Positions 23,490 through 34,900 of a stretch of DNA of 64,000 bases are shown here, in pieces; positions within the stretch are counted from its first letter, which is position 1; every line of letters begins with the position of its first letter. This DNA comes from Catonia carolina (Eukaryota; Arthropoda; Insecta; Hemiptera; Achilidae). Below the pieces are notes generated by a model. It was not told the origin of the DNA. It was given only the letters and a program-made list of their open reading frames with translations, and made no database searches. Both the position numbers and the translations under genes were made by a program. The stretch lies in assembly GCA_035578175.1 (NCBI GenBank), contig JAQMRL010000007.1, positions 48,308,727 to 48,372,726 on the forward strand, in the 5' to 3' direction.

Positions 23490-24540
23490 TTATTTAGCTA
23501 AGTTGACCAGGATCCATTTGGGTCTCTTCTGTTTTCTGTATGCCACTATGAATTTGGATTTCATAGTCATTTCTCCCAATCCTGTATTTAGTGCGCCAAT
23601 GTAACCAGCAACATTCCTGCGTAATGTCAACTCCACTCCCATCTCGCAGTTAGTTAGGGTGTTCCCCCACCAGTGATCCCTGATTCGACATCCCATATGA
23701 GTCCTAGCCTGTATATTTATATGTTCGCTCTCACACCAGTACGACTTCGACAGAAACCTCAATCAAACTGGTTGCATCTGACTTAGTTTGTCCAACACGT
23801 GACTGACGAAACAGCCCAAGTAGCCTTTGTGCTGGAAGTTGAAAAGCAATTGCTCCTCAGGAGACAAACTACTCCTGTATTTTGTGTCATTTTTTTATAA
23901 TTCTAGGACCAACAAGCTCAAGTAATAGTTGGAAACTTTCTTTTGGCATCCGATAAGAAGACTTAAATTTGTATTCATCACAGGAGAGTTCTTGGGCACA
24001 CACATACGCTCCTCTATTACGATAATTACTTATGTACCATGATATATACAATGGCTGCGTTGTTTTTTCTGTTTTCTTAGACAGTATAAGTAATTATCTT
24101 CATCACTTGACATTTTGCAAACTGCAGGTGGATTTAAAGAAAAGCTTGAACAGTTGCGTTGAGGTTGCATCTCCTCAACATGCAAACATGTACAATGCGA
24201 CTCGTTTTTCAGTCAAATCAAGGTCTCATAATTTTAATTGTGTTGAGGTCGGGTTTCACTGGTGTGAGAGTGGCCTTAGTTTACTATCCCCAGTCTAGTA
24301 TTAATTTCATAGATTTACTTATAACAACATTAAAAAACAATAAAAAATAAAACAGAAAATTGTAACATATAAATACTGGAAATGGGATAGGTGTATATAT
24401 GCGTGGATATGTCACTGTCTGAATATTCACTAAAGCAGGGAGTGGGAGAAATGATTGCGTTTGCAACCATCAGGGAATTCAATTTTGATAGTGGCATACA
24501 GAAAACAGAAGACACCCAGCTATATACATTGTAAACTAAT
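23490..24540. repeat. Fold-back element with inverted arms
   Basis: The segment around 23520-23620 (TTCTGTTTTCTGTATGCCAC, ATTTCTCCCA) reappears in reverse complement at about 24425-24515, giving inverted arms of roughly 90-100 bp around a ~0.8-kb centre. Ends were not resolved and no target duplication was confirmed. The open frames on both strands here are mirror images of these arms or short chance frames. Confidence 0.45.
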
Positions 24541-24609
24541 GTAGCTCGACCTTGTTGATATTTATCAAAACAAAAAACTTACTACCCTTTCACTTACAGT
24601 TTTGTAATA

Positions 24610-25561
24610 CAGTGGAACCCCGCTAATCCGAAAACCCGCGTAATCCAAACCCGTTTTGACCCCAAAATAATTTTAAAGAATATTAAAATAAAAAAACTTT
24701 ACTTACGGAAACAAAATAGTAGTATAAATTCAGTACTGTACATATGGATAGTTTACTCATGAATGCATTATTGATCACTTTTCACAAAGTCAGTTATCAT
24801 TTGTTGGCGGATTGATGAGAACCTAGCAGACATCGCTGTATTTAACCACCGTCTCATAAACATTACGTCTGCAGGTGTAGCGTTAGGATGCTGCTCTATG
24901 TACTGCAGTGATTTCTCCATCGCCTTTGCTGCTTCCGTGTGTGAAATCGCCGGGCCTCCATCTGGTTCATCTTCCACATATTCGTCTGAATCGTGATTAA
25001 TTATTGAAACAATTTCCTCATCAGTTATAATTTGATCTTTATCTGCCGACAACCACTCTGCAACATCAGTGTCATCAGTTTCTTCACAGCCTGGGATTTG
25101 TTTCATAAGATCAATAACTTCGTGTTTCTCATCTGTATTTTCTGATAATTCCATGAAGTCATAGGGAAAGAAAGTGACTGTTGAGCTATAAATAACATAA
25201 TAGGGCACGCCGGCGACTGTCAATGACCTTCACGCTTGCAAACGAACAAAAACTATTGGAATGGTGCAATCGCTGCGTTGGGCAGAGGGGCAGTTCTGTA
25301 GTTCGTAATTACTGTAGGTAGTATTTTAAACATATTTGTTTTTCTGTTTTAAATGGCTGGAGAAGTTTATTTAATTTTTTTATACCTTTATCAGTATTTG
25401 GTTACTAGTTCAGTAGTCTATTGTTTCCAGCATTATGCCTAATATAACATGTAATAGGTACATTTTATAAATGTTTCTTGGAAGAACCCAGATAATCCGA
25501 ACTTTCTGCCGATCCGAACGGGGTTCGGTTCCAATTAGTTTGGATTAGCGGGGTTGGACTG
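24610..25561 (-). mobile_element. Tigger/pogo element, family A, internally deleted
   Basis: Terminal repeats CAGTGGAACCCCGCTAATCC and the complement of GGATTAGCGGGGTTGGACTG lie between TA dinucleotides (24608-24609, 25562-25563). This is the classic pogo/Tigger layout. The 952-bp element keeps only the transposase C-terminal region (24768-25223). Confidence 0.85.
24768..25223 (-). pseudogene. Tigger transposase C-terminal fragment
   Basis: A 151-codon frame. The recognisable part is an acidic tail of the kind found at the C-terminus of jerky/Tigger transposases: DVAEWLSADKDQIITDEEIV, the run HDSDEYVEDEPDGG, then an SHTEAAKAMEKSLQYIEQ helix. The CENP-B-type DNA-binding domain and the DDE catalytic core are absent, so it cannot encode an active transposase. 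The start of the frame is arbitrary. Confidence 0.75.
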
Positions 25562-25752
25562 TATTATCCCTTACGTGCGTTTCGGTCTCTACAAGACCAT
25601 CTTTAGAGAGTAAAATGAATACTAAAACTAACCTATATTAACGTATATCATTGATGTAAATTCAGTACTTATAAACTACTGTCAAATATCGATTGTACTA
25701 TTAACTTAGATAGCACTGCATAAAAAATATAAACATATATGTATTTTATATA

Positions 25753-26328
25753 CCGGGTGGCCCATATATCAGTTTCCCCACATACGGAAGAAGTAAAAAT
25801 GAAGGCGTTACAAGTTAACAAAATAAGAAACCTACAGGGTTGTTTTCAAGTTCCGGAGACTAGTTCCTACAGCACCTGTTAGTAACTTTCCGAGTTAACA
25901 TTTCCCTAAAAAAAAAATAAGGATCTGTCAGTGCAGTACTCGAAATTTCTCCCCATACCATAACACCAGGCACATTAAGCTCTTCTTAGATTACCTTATG
26001 AGGATTTGCATCTGATGAGTACACGCAGTTACGCCGATTAACTCGTTCATTGAGTTTGAAACATGCCTCAATACACCACAAAATTGATCGTAACAAATTT
26101 GGATCGGCTTCTGTACAGATAGCGGCTGTCTCACAGAATTCCAGTCGCCTATCGGGATCACCCTCATGAAGAACTTGGAGTATAGATGGATGATATGGCT
26201 TAGAGACTCACCACACTATAACGGACAACAATTAATGTTATACGTGGTTGCTGCTAACGTAATAATGTTACAAACTATTGAAACAAAATATCCTATTTCA
26301 TGGGGAAACTGATATAAGGGCCACTCGG
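25753..26328 (-). pseudogene. Deleted mariner-superfamily element, DUF4817 type
   Basis: Terminal repeats CCGGGTGGCCCATATATCAG and the complement of CTGATATAAGGGCCACTCGG (with TTTCCCC following inward) lie between TA dinucleotides (25751-25752, 26329-26330). The minus strand of 25930-26180 reads in a broken frame DPDRRLEFCE...NRRNCVYSS...NVPGVMVWGEI, the region around the first catalytic Asp of arthropod mariner-like transposases. 576 bp remain of a presumed ~1.4-kb element. Confidence 0.7.
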
Positions 26329-26330
26329 TA

Positions 26331-27476
26331 CAGTCAATTGTGGATAATTGGGACACATCAGAACCAGAGCATTTTGGCCATAAACAAAGTCGTAAACTAT
26401 AGCATATATTATGGTACTGTATTTTATTAAACACATCACACACATACATTTTACATGCGAGTTCTATCCATATTCACACAAAAAAAGTAAAAGAGTATCA
26501 GAACACTGATTAAACTTTTTAGCAAAATCTTTTGCTGTGGTTTTAAACATTGGACCATTGACACTAACACCTTACAATGGCGAACCGTTCATTCAGTGCT
26601 TCTCAACAAGTGGGTCCTTTCCTTCACGTTTTATTTTCCGAGACGTTCCATGATCTTTTAATGCCCACACTTGGTGTATATTTATCTTCTTGAAGCACAA
26701 TATAAGCTATTGTACTTTTCGGTACACCATTTAGTTCCGATAGTTTATGTTGGCTTAAGTTAGGTGGATACATTTTTATTTTGTCGAGAAGCTCTATTCG
26801 TTCACACAGTCATATCATTACGCAGCATTTTAATTCACAAAGACATTGTTAGTAGGAACTGTAAGCCTACGCATAAAAATCTCTTCAAAATGTGTGAAAC
26901 AAATGGGAATTAAAAAAAAGAAAAGACTGCAGATAACAAAACAACCAGAAAAGTAAATGTATGTTACAGTACACTCATGAAATCTCAAAAACTGATGAGA
27001 AGCATGGAATTATAAACGTTCTTTGTACAGGATATGTATGACAAGTGATAACTTACCATAAATTGTAAGGGGCTATAAAGCTTGTAAGGTCGGGCATAAC
27101 TTCTGGATATGACTCGCTGATGAAATTCATGCAACGACGATTATGTATACATTATACTGTAAATAACATCTCTGTTATGACTGATGTGTGATTACTGTTG
27201 TTTATCTGTCGAAATGTTTACTGCTTTTCTATCCTTCCTATTATCTTATCTTGCCGCTTAGAACCACGTGTTGTTCGTCTCTGGCCTGTAATGATTTTAA
27301 TAAAACATATATGTAGGCCTAAATACATCAGATTGGCCCTAATAAGCGATATTATGGACTGAATAAATGGAGTACGGATCAATGTAAAATCTTGTTTTAT
27401 TTTTGTTCTTTAAAGAACTTTCCCAAAAATCCAGCTGCCCCAATTAACCAGTGGACCAATTATCCGGAATTGACTG
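26331..27476 (-). pseudogene. Tigger-like element, family C
   Basis: Ends CAGTCAATTGTGGATAATTG and the complement of CAATTATCCGGAATTGACTG with TA at 26329-26330 and 27477-27478. The left TA is shared with the adjacent mariner-type element. The minus strand of 26540-26820 reads ERIELLDKIKMYPPNLSQHK followed by ELNGVPKSTIAYI, a CENP-B-like helix-turn-helix. A second copy in opposite orientation starts at 63421 and runs off the window. Confidence 0.65.
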
Positions 27477-27664
27477 TATATAATAATACATAACCGTATG
27501 CTGAGTAACAGCTTTTGATGTTGGATAAACTATTTTTGTAAACCAATTAGAAGCTGAAGCAAAAAAACAAGTATTTTTTACTTAACATGTTATTGTGTAT
27601 TGTTTTTGTAGTTCAACATGTATTGTTGAAATTTATAGTAGTTCTATGTATTAAGAACTAATGT

Positions 27665-28200
27665 ATATTGATTAAATGTGGTAAAACAAGTCAAGCCCCT
27701 GAAATAGAGAGGCACTTAAGATCAGTTTGGTGTGCTTTTGGAAGAGAAAGTAAAATCCTGAAGAATCAGAAAATTCCCTTAAGACTAAGAAGAGTAGTTT
27801 TTAAGTCTTTCTCTTCTCTCATATTCTGCACAAACATGATCCTTTACAAATGGTAGGATGGAGAGTCTAGACTAATGTAAAGACTGATGCTAAATATTTA
27901 AATTAAAAGACCAAGTAAGAAGTGAGGATATTTGGCAGAGGATTGGATTAAAGGATGTGAAATAGCAATTGGCATCACTGAAATGGCAATGGGCCGGACG
28001 TACAGTGAGGCTGATGGATGATCATTGGAACAAGGTAGGTTGGGTTCAACAATGGAGGCCCTGGCTGGGAAAGGGGAATTTTACAAACACTGTAACAAGA
28101 TGACATAAAACTGGAGGCTGGATATCATGGGGGGGGGAGTGGGGAGGCCTGCATCTTACGATGGCTGATGATGGGCTGATAAAAAGAAGGTATAGTTCAG
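27665..28200 (+). pseudogene. Degenerate LINE 3' end (RTE-like)
   Basis: A frame of 62 codons (27668-27856; LRSVWCAFGRESKILKNQKI) is followed in broken frames by LKWQWAGR-like and DDHW..V..WRPWLGK-like segments and an H.GW-rich end. This resembles the 3' part of the reverse-transcriptase ORF of common arthropod LINEs in which cognate motifs (LKW.WAGH.AR, W.P...R.RGRP) follow each other. Multiple stops show that it is dead. A GGGGGGGG tract lies at 28131-28138. Confidence 0.55.
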
Positions 28201-28278
28201 CATGTATGTATCTTGATTCTTAGATAATATTCATGCCTTTTTCTTTAGGAATGAATAATAAAGTGTTTCCATATTTTT

Positions 28279-29197
28279 ACTTTCTCTTGCCTATATGAAT
28301 ATATAGGAAGGAAAGTATTGTTTTCATGTCGATTTTTCGAAATCGAGTTTTCACCGGATCTATACGTTTTCAGACCCCCTGAACCCAAAAAACATGTTTT
28401 TAGCGATTGGTCTGTGTGTCTGTGTGTGAACAGAATATCTCAAGAACGGAACATCGTACGAACTTGAAACTTAAGTTACATACCACTACCGGACGCGACA
28501 CGAACATTTTCATCAAAATCGGTCAACCGGAAGTAGTAGTTTATTCGTATAATTTTTCAGTTTTTTGCGATTTTCTCAAAAACTGGTCCTACGATTTTTT
28601 TTAAAATCGCCTATTTTACTCAATTTTTTATTCTCTACAAGATAGGGTAGGCGCCATGTTTGCTGAAATTCTCGGTGAGGCTGTTTTCACGTAAAAACGT
28701 TGTTTTTTTAAGATTACGGCTTTAATATAAATTTTAGCGCAAAAACTTATATAATAAAAGTTGTAGAGAATTTAAAAACCTACAACTTCTGTTTCAAACA
28801 TTTTTTTGTATAACGCTTAGTTTAGCGGTAATTTGCGATTTTCTGTTTTTTTTCTCACGAAAACGTGAGAAAAATCGATTTTTTTAACATTTCGGTCTTA
28901 GTATGCATTTTACGACAAAAGTGTATATAATAAAAGTTATAGAAAATTAAAAGATCTACAACTTTTGTTTAGAGCATTTTTCTCTACAGAGCCTAGTTTA
29001 GCGTGAAAGCGTGATTTTCCGTATTTTTAAGCCAAACTGAGTTCGATTGTCATTTTGCGTCATTCACTCATGATTAAAATAAGGTTATGTTTTTGAGGTT
29101 AGTTTTTGTTTATTTCTAATATTTTATTAATAATGTTTGGTTTATTATTAATCATTTGCATTGGCAAGAGAAAGTTGTGTGAGTGTTTCACACCAGA
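28279..29197 (+). repeat. HP repeat, complete copy 2
   Basis: About 919 bp, nearly identical by eye to 6650-7581; visible differences include shorter TGTG and CTTGAAA repeats. It has the same terminal hairpins: ACTTTCTCTTGCC at the left, and GGCAAGAGAAAGT plus GTGTGAGTGTTTCACAC at the right. It ends 53 bp before the inferred kinesin exon at 29251. High similarity of the two full copies suggests recent mobility. Confidence 0.75.
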
Positions 29198-29250
29198 TTT
29201 TTTAAAGTATGTAAAACTGGGTTGATATTGTTTTTTTTTCTTTTTCACAG

Positions 29251-31939
29251 ACAAAGTTGTGTTACACATAATACAAACTCCTGACTAGTCATGGAAGAGG
29301 TGAGTATGTAGGCTACCATATAACAAATAAACCTATGGTTATTTATAATATAGTTCTATTTCCTTACTTATTTGGTTTTTTGTGTTCCTACTGGGGAACT
29401 TCAGTTATTTCTTGCTATAATTTTATTTACAAAAACTAATTTTTTTATAAGTATGTAGTACATGGTGTGTTAAAAAACACTAAACTTTCATCAAGAACTA
29501 TTTTGTTACAGCACTTTCAATTTAACTGATGTTTCTCTTCTTCCAAATACTCATCTTTGCTTACTATACACAGCTCCCATCATTTCTTCCATTGTTAATG
29601 GGCTCTTGAAACTCGTTTGGTGTGATCGCTCGTAATAGTGCCAGAATGTTCCCTTGAAATTTTTCTACACTTTGAAAATTGTGTCCCGTCAAGGTCATTT
29701 TTTGTTTGGGAAATAGGAAAAAGTCTGCATAAAGTTGACTTTCATAAAGTTTTTATCACTGTTAGCGTTATGAAGCAATGCTTCGCTAATGTTGACATAA
29801 TTTTCTTTTTGCTTATTTTTGAGCCGCCGTTGCACCAGTTTTGCAGAAATTTGATGAAAAATAATTTGAAAAAATGCACAAATTGTTATGCCCCTCACAC
29901 GCGCGCACAAAACGTACATATTGGGCACGGAGGTTGGCCAAAGGGCAAACAGAAAACAAAAAGTTGTTTCGATGACAAATAAATACATAAAATACATATT
30001 TAAAAAATAATAATATAATTAAAAGTAAAATAACAGTTGTCTAAGAATTTACCCAAAATAATAACAACAAATTACAACATGTCTATAACAGACCAAAGTT
30101 ACAAAATTGCATTGAATATTTAATTTCCAAAATAAATAAATACCGGTTCAGAAAATGTTACCAAACTATATTAAATAAATTAAAAGATATAACCAGATTT
30201 TTATGTTATTTCAGCAATTCTTCTTCAAGAAAATTTGTGAAAATGTTTTGAATGCACAAGTACTGTGCGTTAATCAATTATCAAAAAACAAGAATACTAT
30301 TTCAAAAATGTAAAAAAAATTATAAAATATTTTTTGACCATTGACCAGATTTATTTTGTTGCCACATTTTCAATAAAAGTAATGTTCATATTTGTAATTA
30401 ATTAACTAACCTGAGCATTGATAATCAACATTTAAAAAAATAAATGAACACCATTTCAAAAATTATCAAAAAAAAACAACATTATGTAATACATTATAGT
30501 TTAGTCTGGATTCAATTAGTTATCCTCAATTTAGTACAAAATATATTCCAATTTATAATTAATGCTTTACTAACCTATGCGTGCACACTATGAACTATCA
30601 ATTTTTATAACTAAGCGTGTACAATATTGGTTAAGTAAAATATTGTTAGGGCATTGACCCATTGCTAAGTGCCACAATAATAATCATAAAAACATTTTAC
30701 ACTGGCCCACAAAATTGACATCCAAATCAAATTAATGACTAGCCCAGTAAAAAAAACTACTTTAACGACTGAGTTAAGTTTGTATCCAGTTTAAACGGAT
30801 CAAAAGCAGGTCCAGACAACACGGACAACATGTCACAAGTAGAAGTAAGACTAGATGGTTGAGTCATCCACAAAATAAAATCAAGATCACATATCAAGTA
30901 GTAGCTGACTGTTTCTTTATATCGGCCACCAAGCCAAAGCCCTGAGCATCTGCAAAATTTCAATTTAAGTTAGCCATAGTTTCATACAAGAAATTCCAGA
31001 TATGGTAACATCCATGAACTGAAAACCGGGAACTGAGACCCTTTAAAAGGGTTAAAAAAAACATAGACATAATATGCTTTTAATCAAACAGCTTAAAATA
31101 TCAAAACTGATTACATTTTTACAAAAGAATCACCGACATCAACTGCCTTCCATAACGTACAGAAATAGTGTGAGCTGGCAAAAACACAGCTGACTCCACT
31201 AGAATGAGCTTCCAAAGAAAAACAGCAGAGCGCAGTAACATACAAAGACGTCAGGATGAAAGAAAACAGTGCAAACGATTCAAAGACAGCATAAAATAAT
31301 TAATTCTAAAACCAGACGTAACAAAATTTTTAGTGAAAAATTAAAGTTAAAAATTAATTTAGTGAAAAATTAAATTAAGGATTTCGTAATATCTTGGCAA
31401 CTATGTTGGTTTTGTTAACTTTACAAATTTTTATTTTAGGGGCAGGAAGAAGAACAAGGCAGTGAACACCCACTATCCAAAGAAATTTCTGGCGACAGCT
31501 GTCGTGTTCGCGTAGTCGTCCGCTGTAGACCAATTAGCAAAAAGGAAGTTAAAGAAGGTTATTCTAAGTAAGTTCAGTGATGGTTGTAAATTTAAAGTCT
31601 TATTACAGAGCAGCATGAACAAACTGAAATGATAAAACATTGCTAATGTTGCTTGGATTACCAAGGGTTTAATTTTAAGATGCTAGGATTGAGGCCAGTT
31701 TAAATAGTCAAAATTAATATAGCAGTGCATTAAAAATCCAAATTAACTGGGACCATTGGCAGTTCAGATTGTCTATTTGTTCAATCAACCTTTTTACAGA
31801 AATCTATTCCCATTACAAGTAACTAAAAGAAGGAGAGTAAACAAAAAAAATACTACATAGGCTACTTCTTGTTTTATTGACATTTTGTATTATATATATC
31901 CTCCTCCGCGAAGCGATATACCGATAAAGTGAAGTGTTA

Positions 31940-31975
<36 letters not shown>

Positions 31976-34900
31976 TTATAGAAGTGCACTTCTGTTGAAG
32001 GTCATTAAACTTAATAGAGCTGTTTTTTTTTTTTTTATAAAAAATACACTGAATCATAAGATAAAAAATTAATACTCTAGCTACTGAAAATCACAAGTAA
32101 ACAACAAAGTAGATTAATTATTTAAGTCATCAGTTAGCTTCACTGCAGCAGAAACCATACCAATACTTTGTTTCTTGTATATACAAAAAACCTTGTAATT
32201 TACCTTATACTGCTTTCAAAATTCTTTTTACGAGTACTTTCACGGTGCGCACCGCTTCTTCAGGTAATGATAATAAAAGTTCTAGAATATTATGAAGATT
32301 GCATCTTCCTTTGTCAATGGTTTGAATCAAACTCTTGACAAAGGAAGATGCAATCTTCATAATCTTCTAGAATTTTTGTTATCATTACCTGAAGAAGCGG
32401 TGCGCACCGCGAAAGTACTCATAAGAAGAATTTTGAAAGCAGTATAAGGTAAATTACAAGGTTTTTTTTGTACATACAAGAAACAAAGTAGATTAATTAT
32501 ACAGTGTTTTAGAATTCACTTGAAACGTCGCTAATTTTAGGTTTAATTATCTTGGAAGTTCTCTTGCAACCAGATCATTAATCCTTTTCAAAAGAATAAT
32601 TGTGGTCTGAGTACCAAAGATTATGAATGGTATGAATTATTGTGGAATTCCCAGCTGACAGAGAATTCAAATAAAATAAAATGAGCTAGGTAGGCGTGGC
32701 TTAGACGTTGATTGTTTAAAACAAAATAAAAAGCCTTTGATCTTATTTCACCAAGGAACACAAAAAGGCTTTAAAGAAGAAGAGTGGGAGTGCAGCTGGT
32801 GATAATTATGTACTGTCTTGGCCTACGCCTATGACGTATCTCCAAATATGCAGTACAAACACCAGCAAAGACTAATGGGTCAACGGACATTTTGTGCAAA
32901 TCGCTGCACAATACCACTTGCACAGATCCACGTCGCTTTTGACAATGAACAGTACATGTAGAAACATAATTGACATTCGTAATGATGAACGGGCGCTTTC
33001 AATTTTCAGTTTCAGCTTTCATCTACATTGCATGCATCATAAGTGGAAAAGTTGAATTGTGTTGGACAGCCCTTACACTACTTTACAACATTTAGACTCT
33101 TGTCCCATGATTCTGTGAGCTTTCGGATTCCCGCAGCATGAAAATCTTTATTTTACTGTTTGAACTATTCATAAAAAGTCTTTGAGCAAGCCAAACAAAT
33201 GAAAATCAGATGGTATCTAGGCTGTAAAGAGGATGTGGCAACACCTCCCAATAAAGACATTTCTAACGTTTTCAACTTATAACGGGTCTTATTTTCTGTT
33301 GCAGAATGTTAGAATAGTACTCTCTATTCATGGTATGTTGTTCTTCTAAATACTCCAAACAAATCTGGTGTGAAACACTCACACGACTTTCTCTTGCCAA
33401 TGCAAATAATTAAAAGTATTACCTAACATTAGTAATAAAACATTAAAAATTAAACATAACCTAATTTTAATCATGAGTGAAAGATGCAAAATGAAAATCA
33501 ACCTCATTTTGGCTTAAAAATATGGAAAATCACTCTTTCATTTTATTTTGCGCTCTGGAGACTCCAGGAGGAGTATAGGACATGTCAGATATAACACCTG
33601 ACATACATGTAAGAATTCTCCCTGCATAAGTAGGCTTTTGTTCAAACAATTTTGTGGAGTGATTGGCCACATAATAATCATTCCTGTTTCTCGTGTTATG
33701 ATTGTGAACATTGAAATTCTGCATAAAATTATTTTGCCTAACATACATAATCACCTCAAAAATGTAGAGAGAGGGAACTGTAAGCAATTTAAGCCCCTTA
33801 AATAGTGGCCGGCATGAGGTTAGGTGGTTAGCTCCCACCATACACCTAATAGCTTTCTTTTGAATTTTAAAAATTCTATTCATATTACCCATGCTAGAAT
33901 TACCCCATACTAAGATACCATAACGGATATGAGACAGAATGAGGCCATGATAAGCTGCCATTAGTAATTTTTATCATTTAATCTGGCAATTTGTTTTAGT
34001 GCAAATACCCCAGATGATATTTTACTACAAACTTGATTGGTATAGAAGTACCAAGACAAAGATCTATCTAGAGATACTCCCAGGAACTTCACTGTTTCTA
34101 CATGCTCTAAACTATTATTATGAATAAATACATCCACTTCTTTACTTTCTTTAACTATGATATAACTTTCATGCTAGACTAGGCTCTGTAGAGAAAAATT
34201 CTCTAAACAAAAGTTGTAGATCTTTCAATTTCCTATAAATTTGATTATACACTTTTGTCGTAAAATGCATGCTAAGGATGAAATCGTACAAAAATTTATC
34301 TTTTACATGTTTTCGTGAGAAAAAAATAGAAAATTGCTAATTACCGTTAAACTAAGCACTCTACAAAAACAATATAAAAGTTGCAGGATTTTAAATTCTC
34401 TACAACTTTTATTATATACATTTTTGCGCTAAAATGCATACTAAAGCCGCAATCTTAAAAAAACAATTGTTTTATGTGAAAACAGCCTCTCCTAGAATTT
34501 CAGCAGATATGCCGCCTACCCTATCTTGTAGAGCATAAAAGACTTAGTAAATTCCAGACGATCAATGAAATCACTTTATCGGCTAACACACAAGTTTTGA
34601 ACTTTTTTTTTGTTGGATAAGGGAAATCAGTGACTTTTTCGCTGAATTAAACTGTTCCACTACTTACACATGTTACTGTGATTTAAACACTCTTCACCGT
34701 TATTTTTAAGTATTTGTGAGTCAATTTTCTACCTGTTTTACACTGTCAGATTCGAAAAATCGTGTCACTGAACGTTCCAGCCCTTCCAACATACATGTTT
34801 CAAATGGAACTGACATTTCAAAATGAACAAAAGAGGTTCTGTTAATATTAATTATGTTCGAACAACTGATTAACAGTTTTTCAAGGTTGCCAACTTGACG

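Noticed and set aside
24032..24515. Four overlapping small frames on both strands
   Set aside because: They fall in the fold-back element 23490-24540 and have no coding signature.
29638..29997. Overlapping 100-114 codon frames on both strands in KIF3B intron 1
   Set aside because: They mirror each other, no family motif could be named with confidence, and there are no splice sites or conserved start. At most they are a transposon relic.
32238..32414. Active hammerhead ribozyme
   Set aside because: Only the core-like string and stem II are visible; stem I and the cleavage-site context could not be established, so it is reported as a hypothesis and not annotated as a ribozyme.
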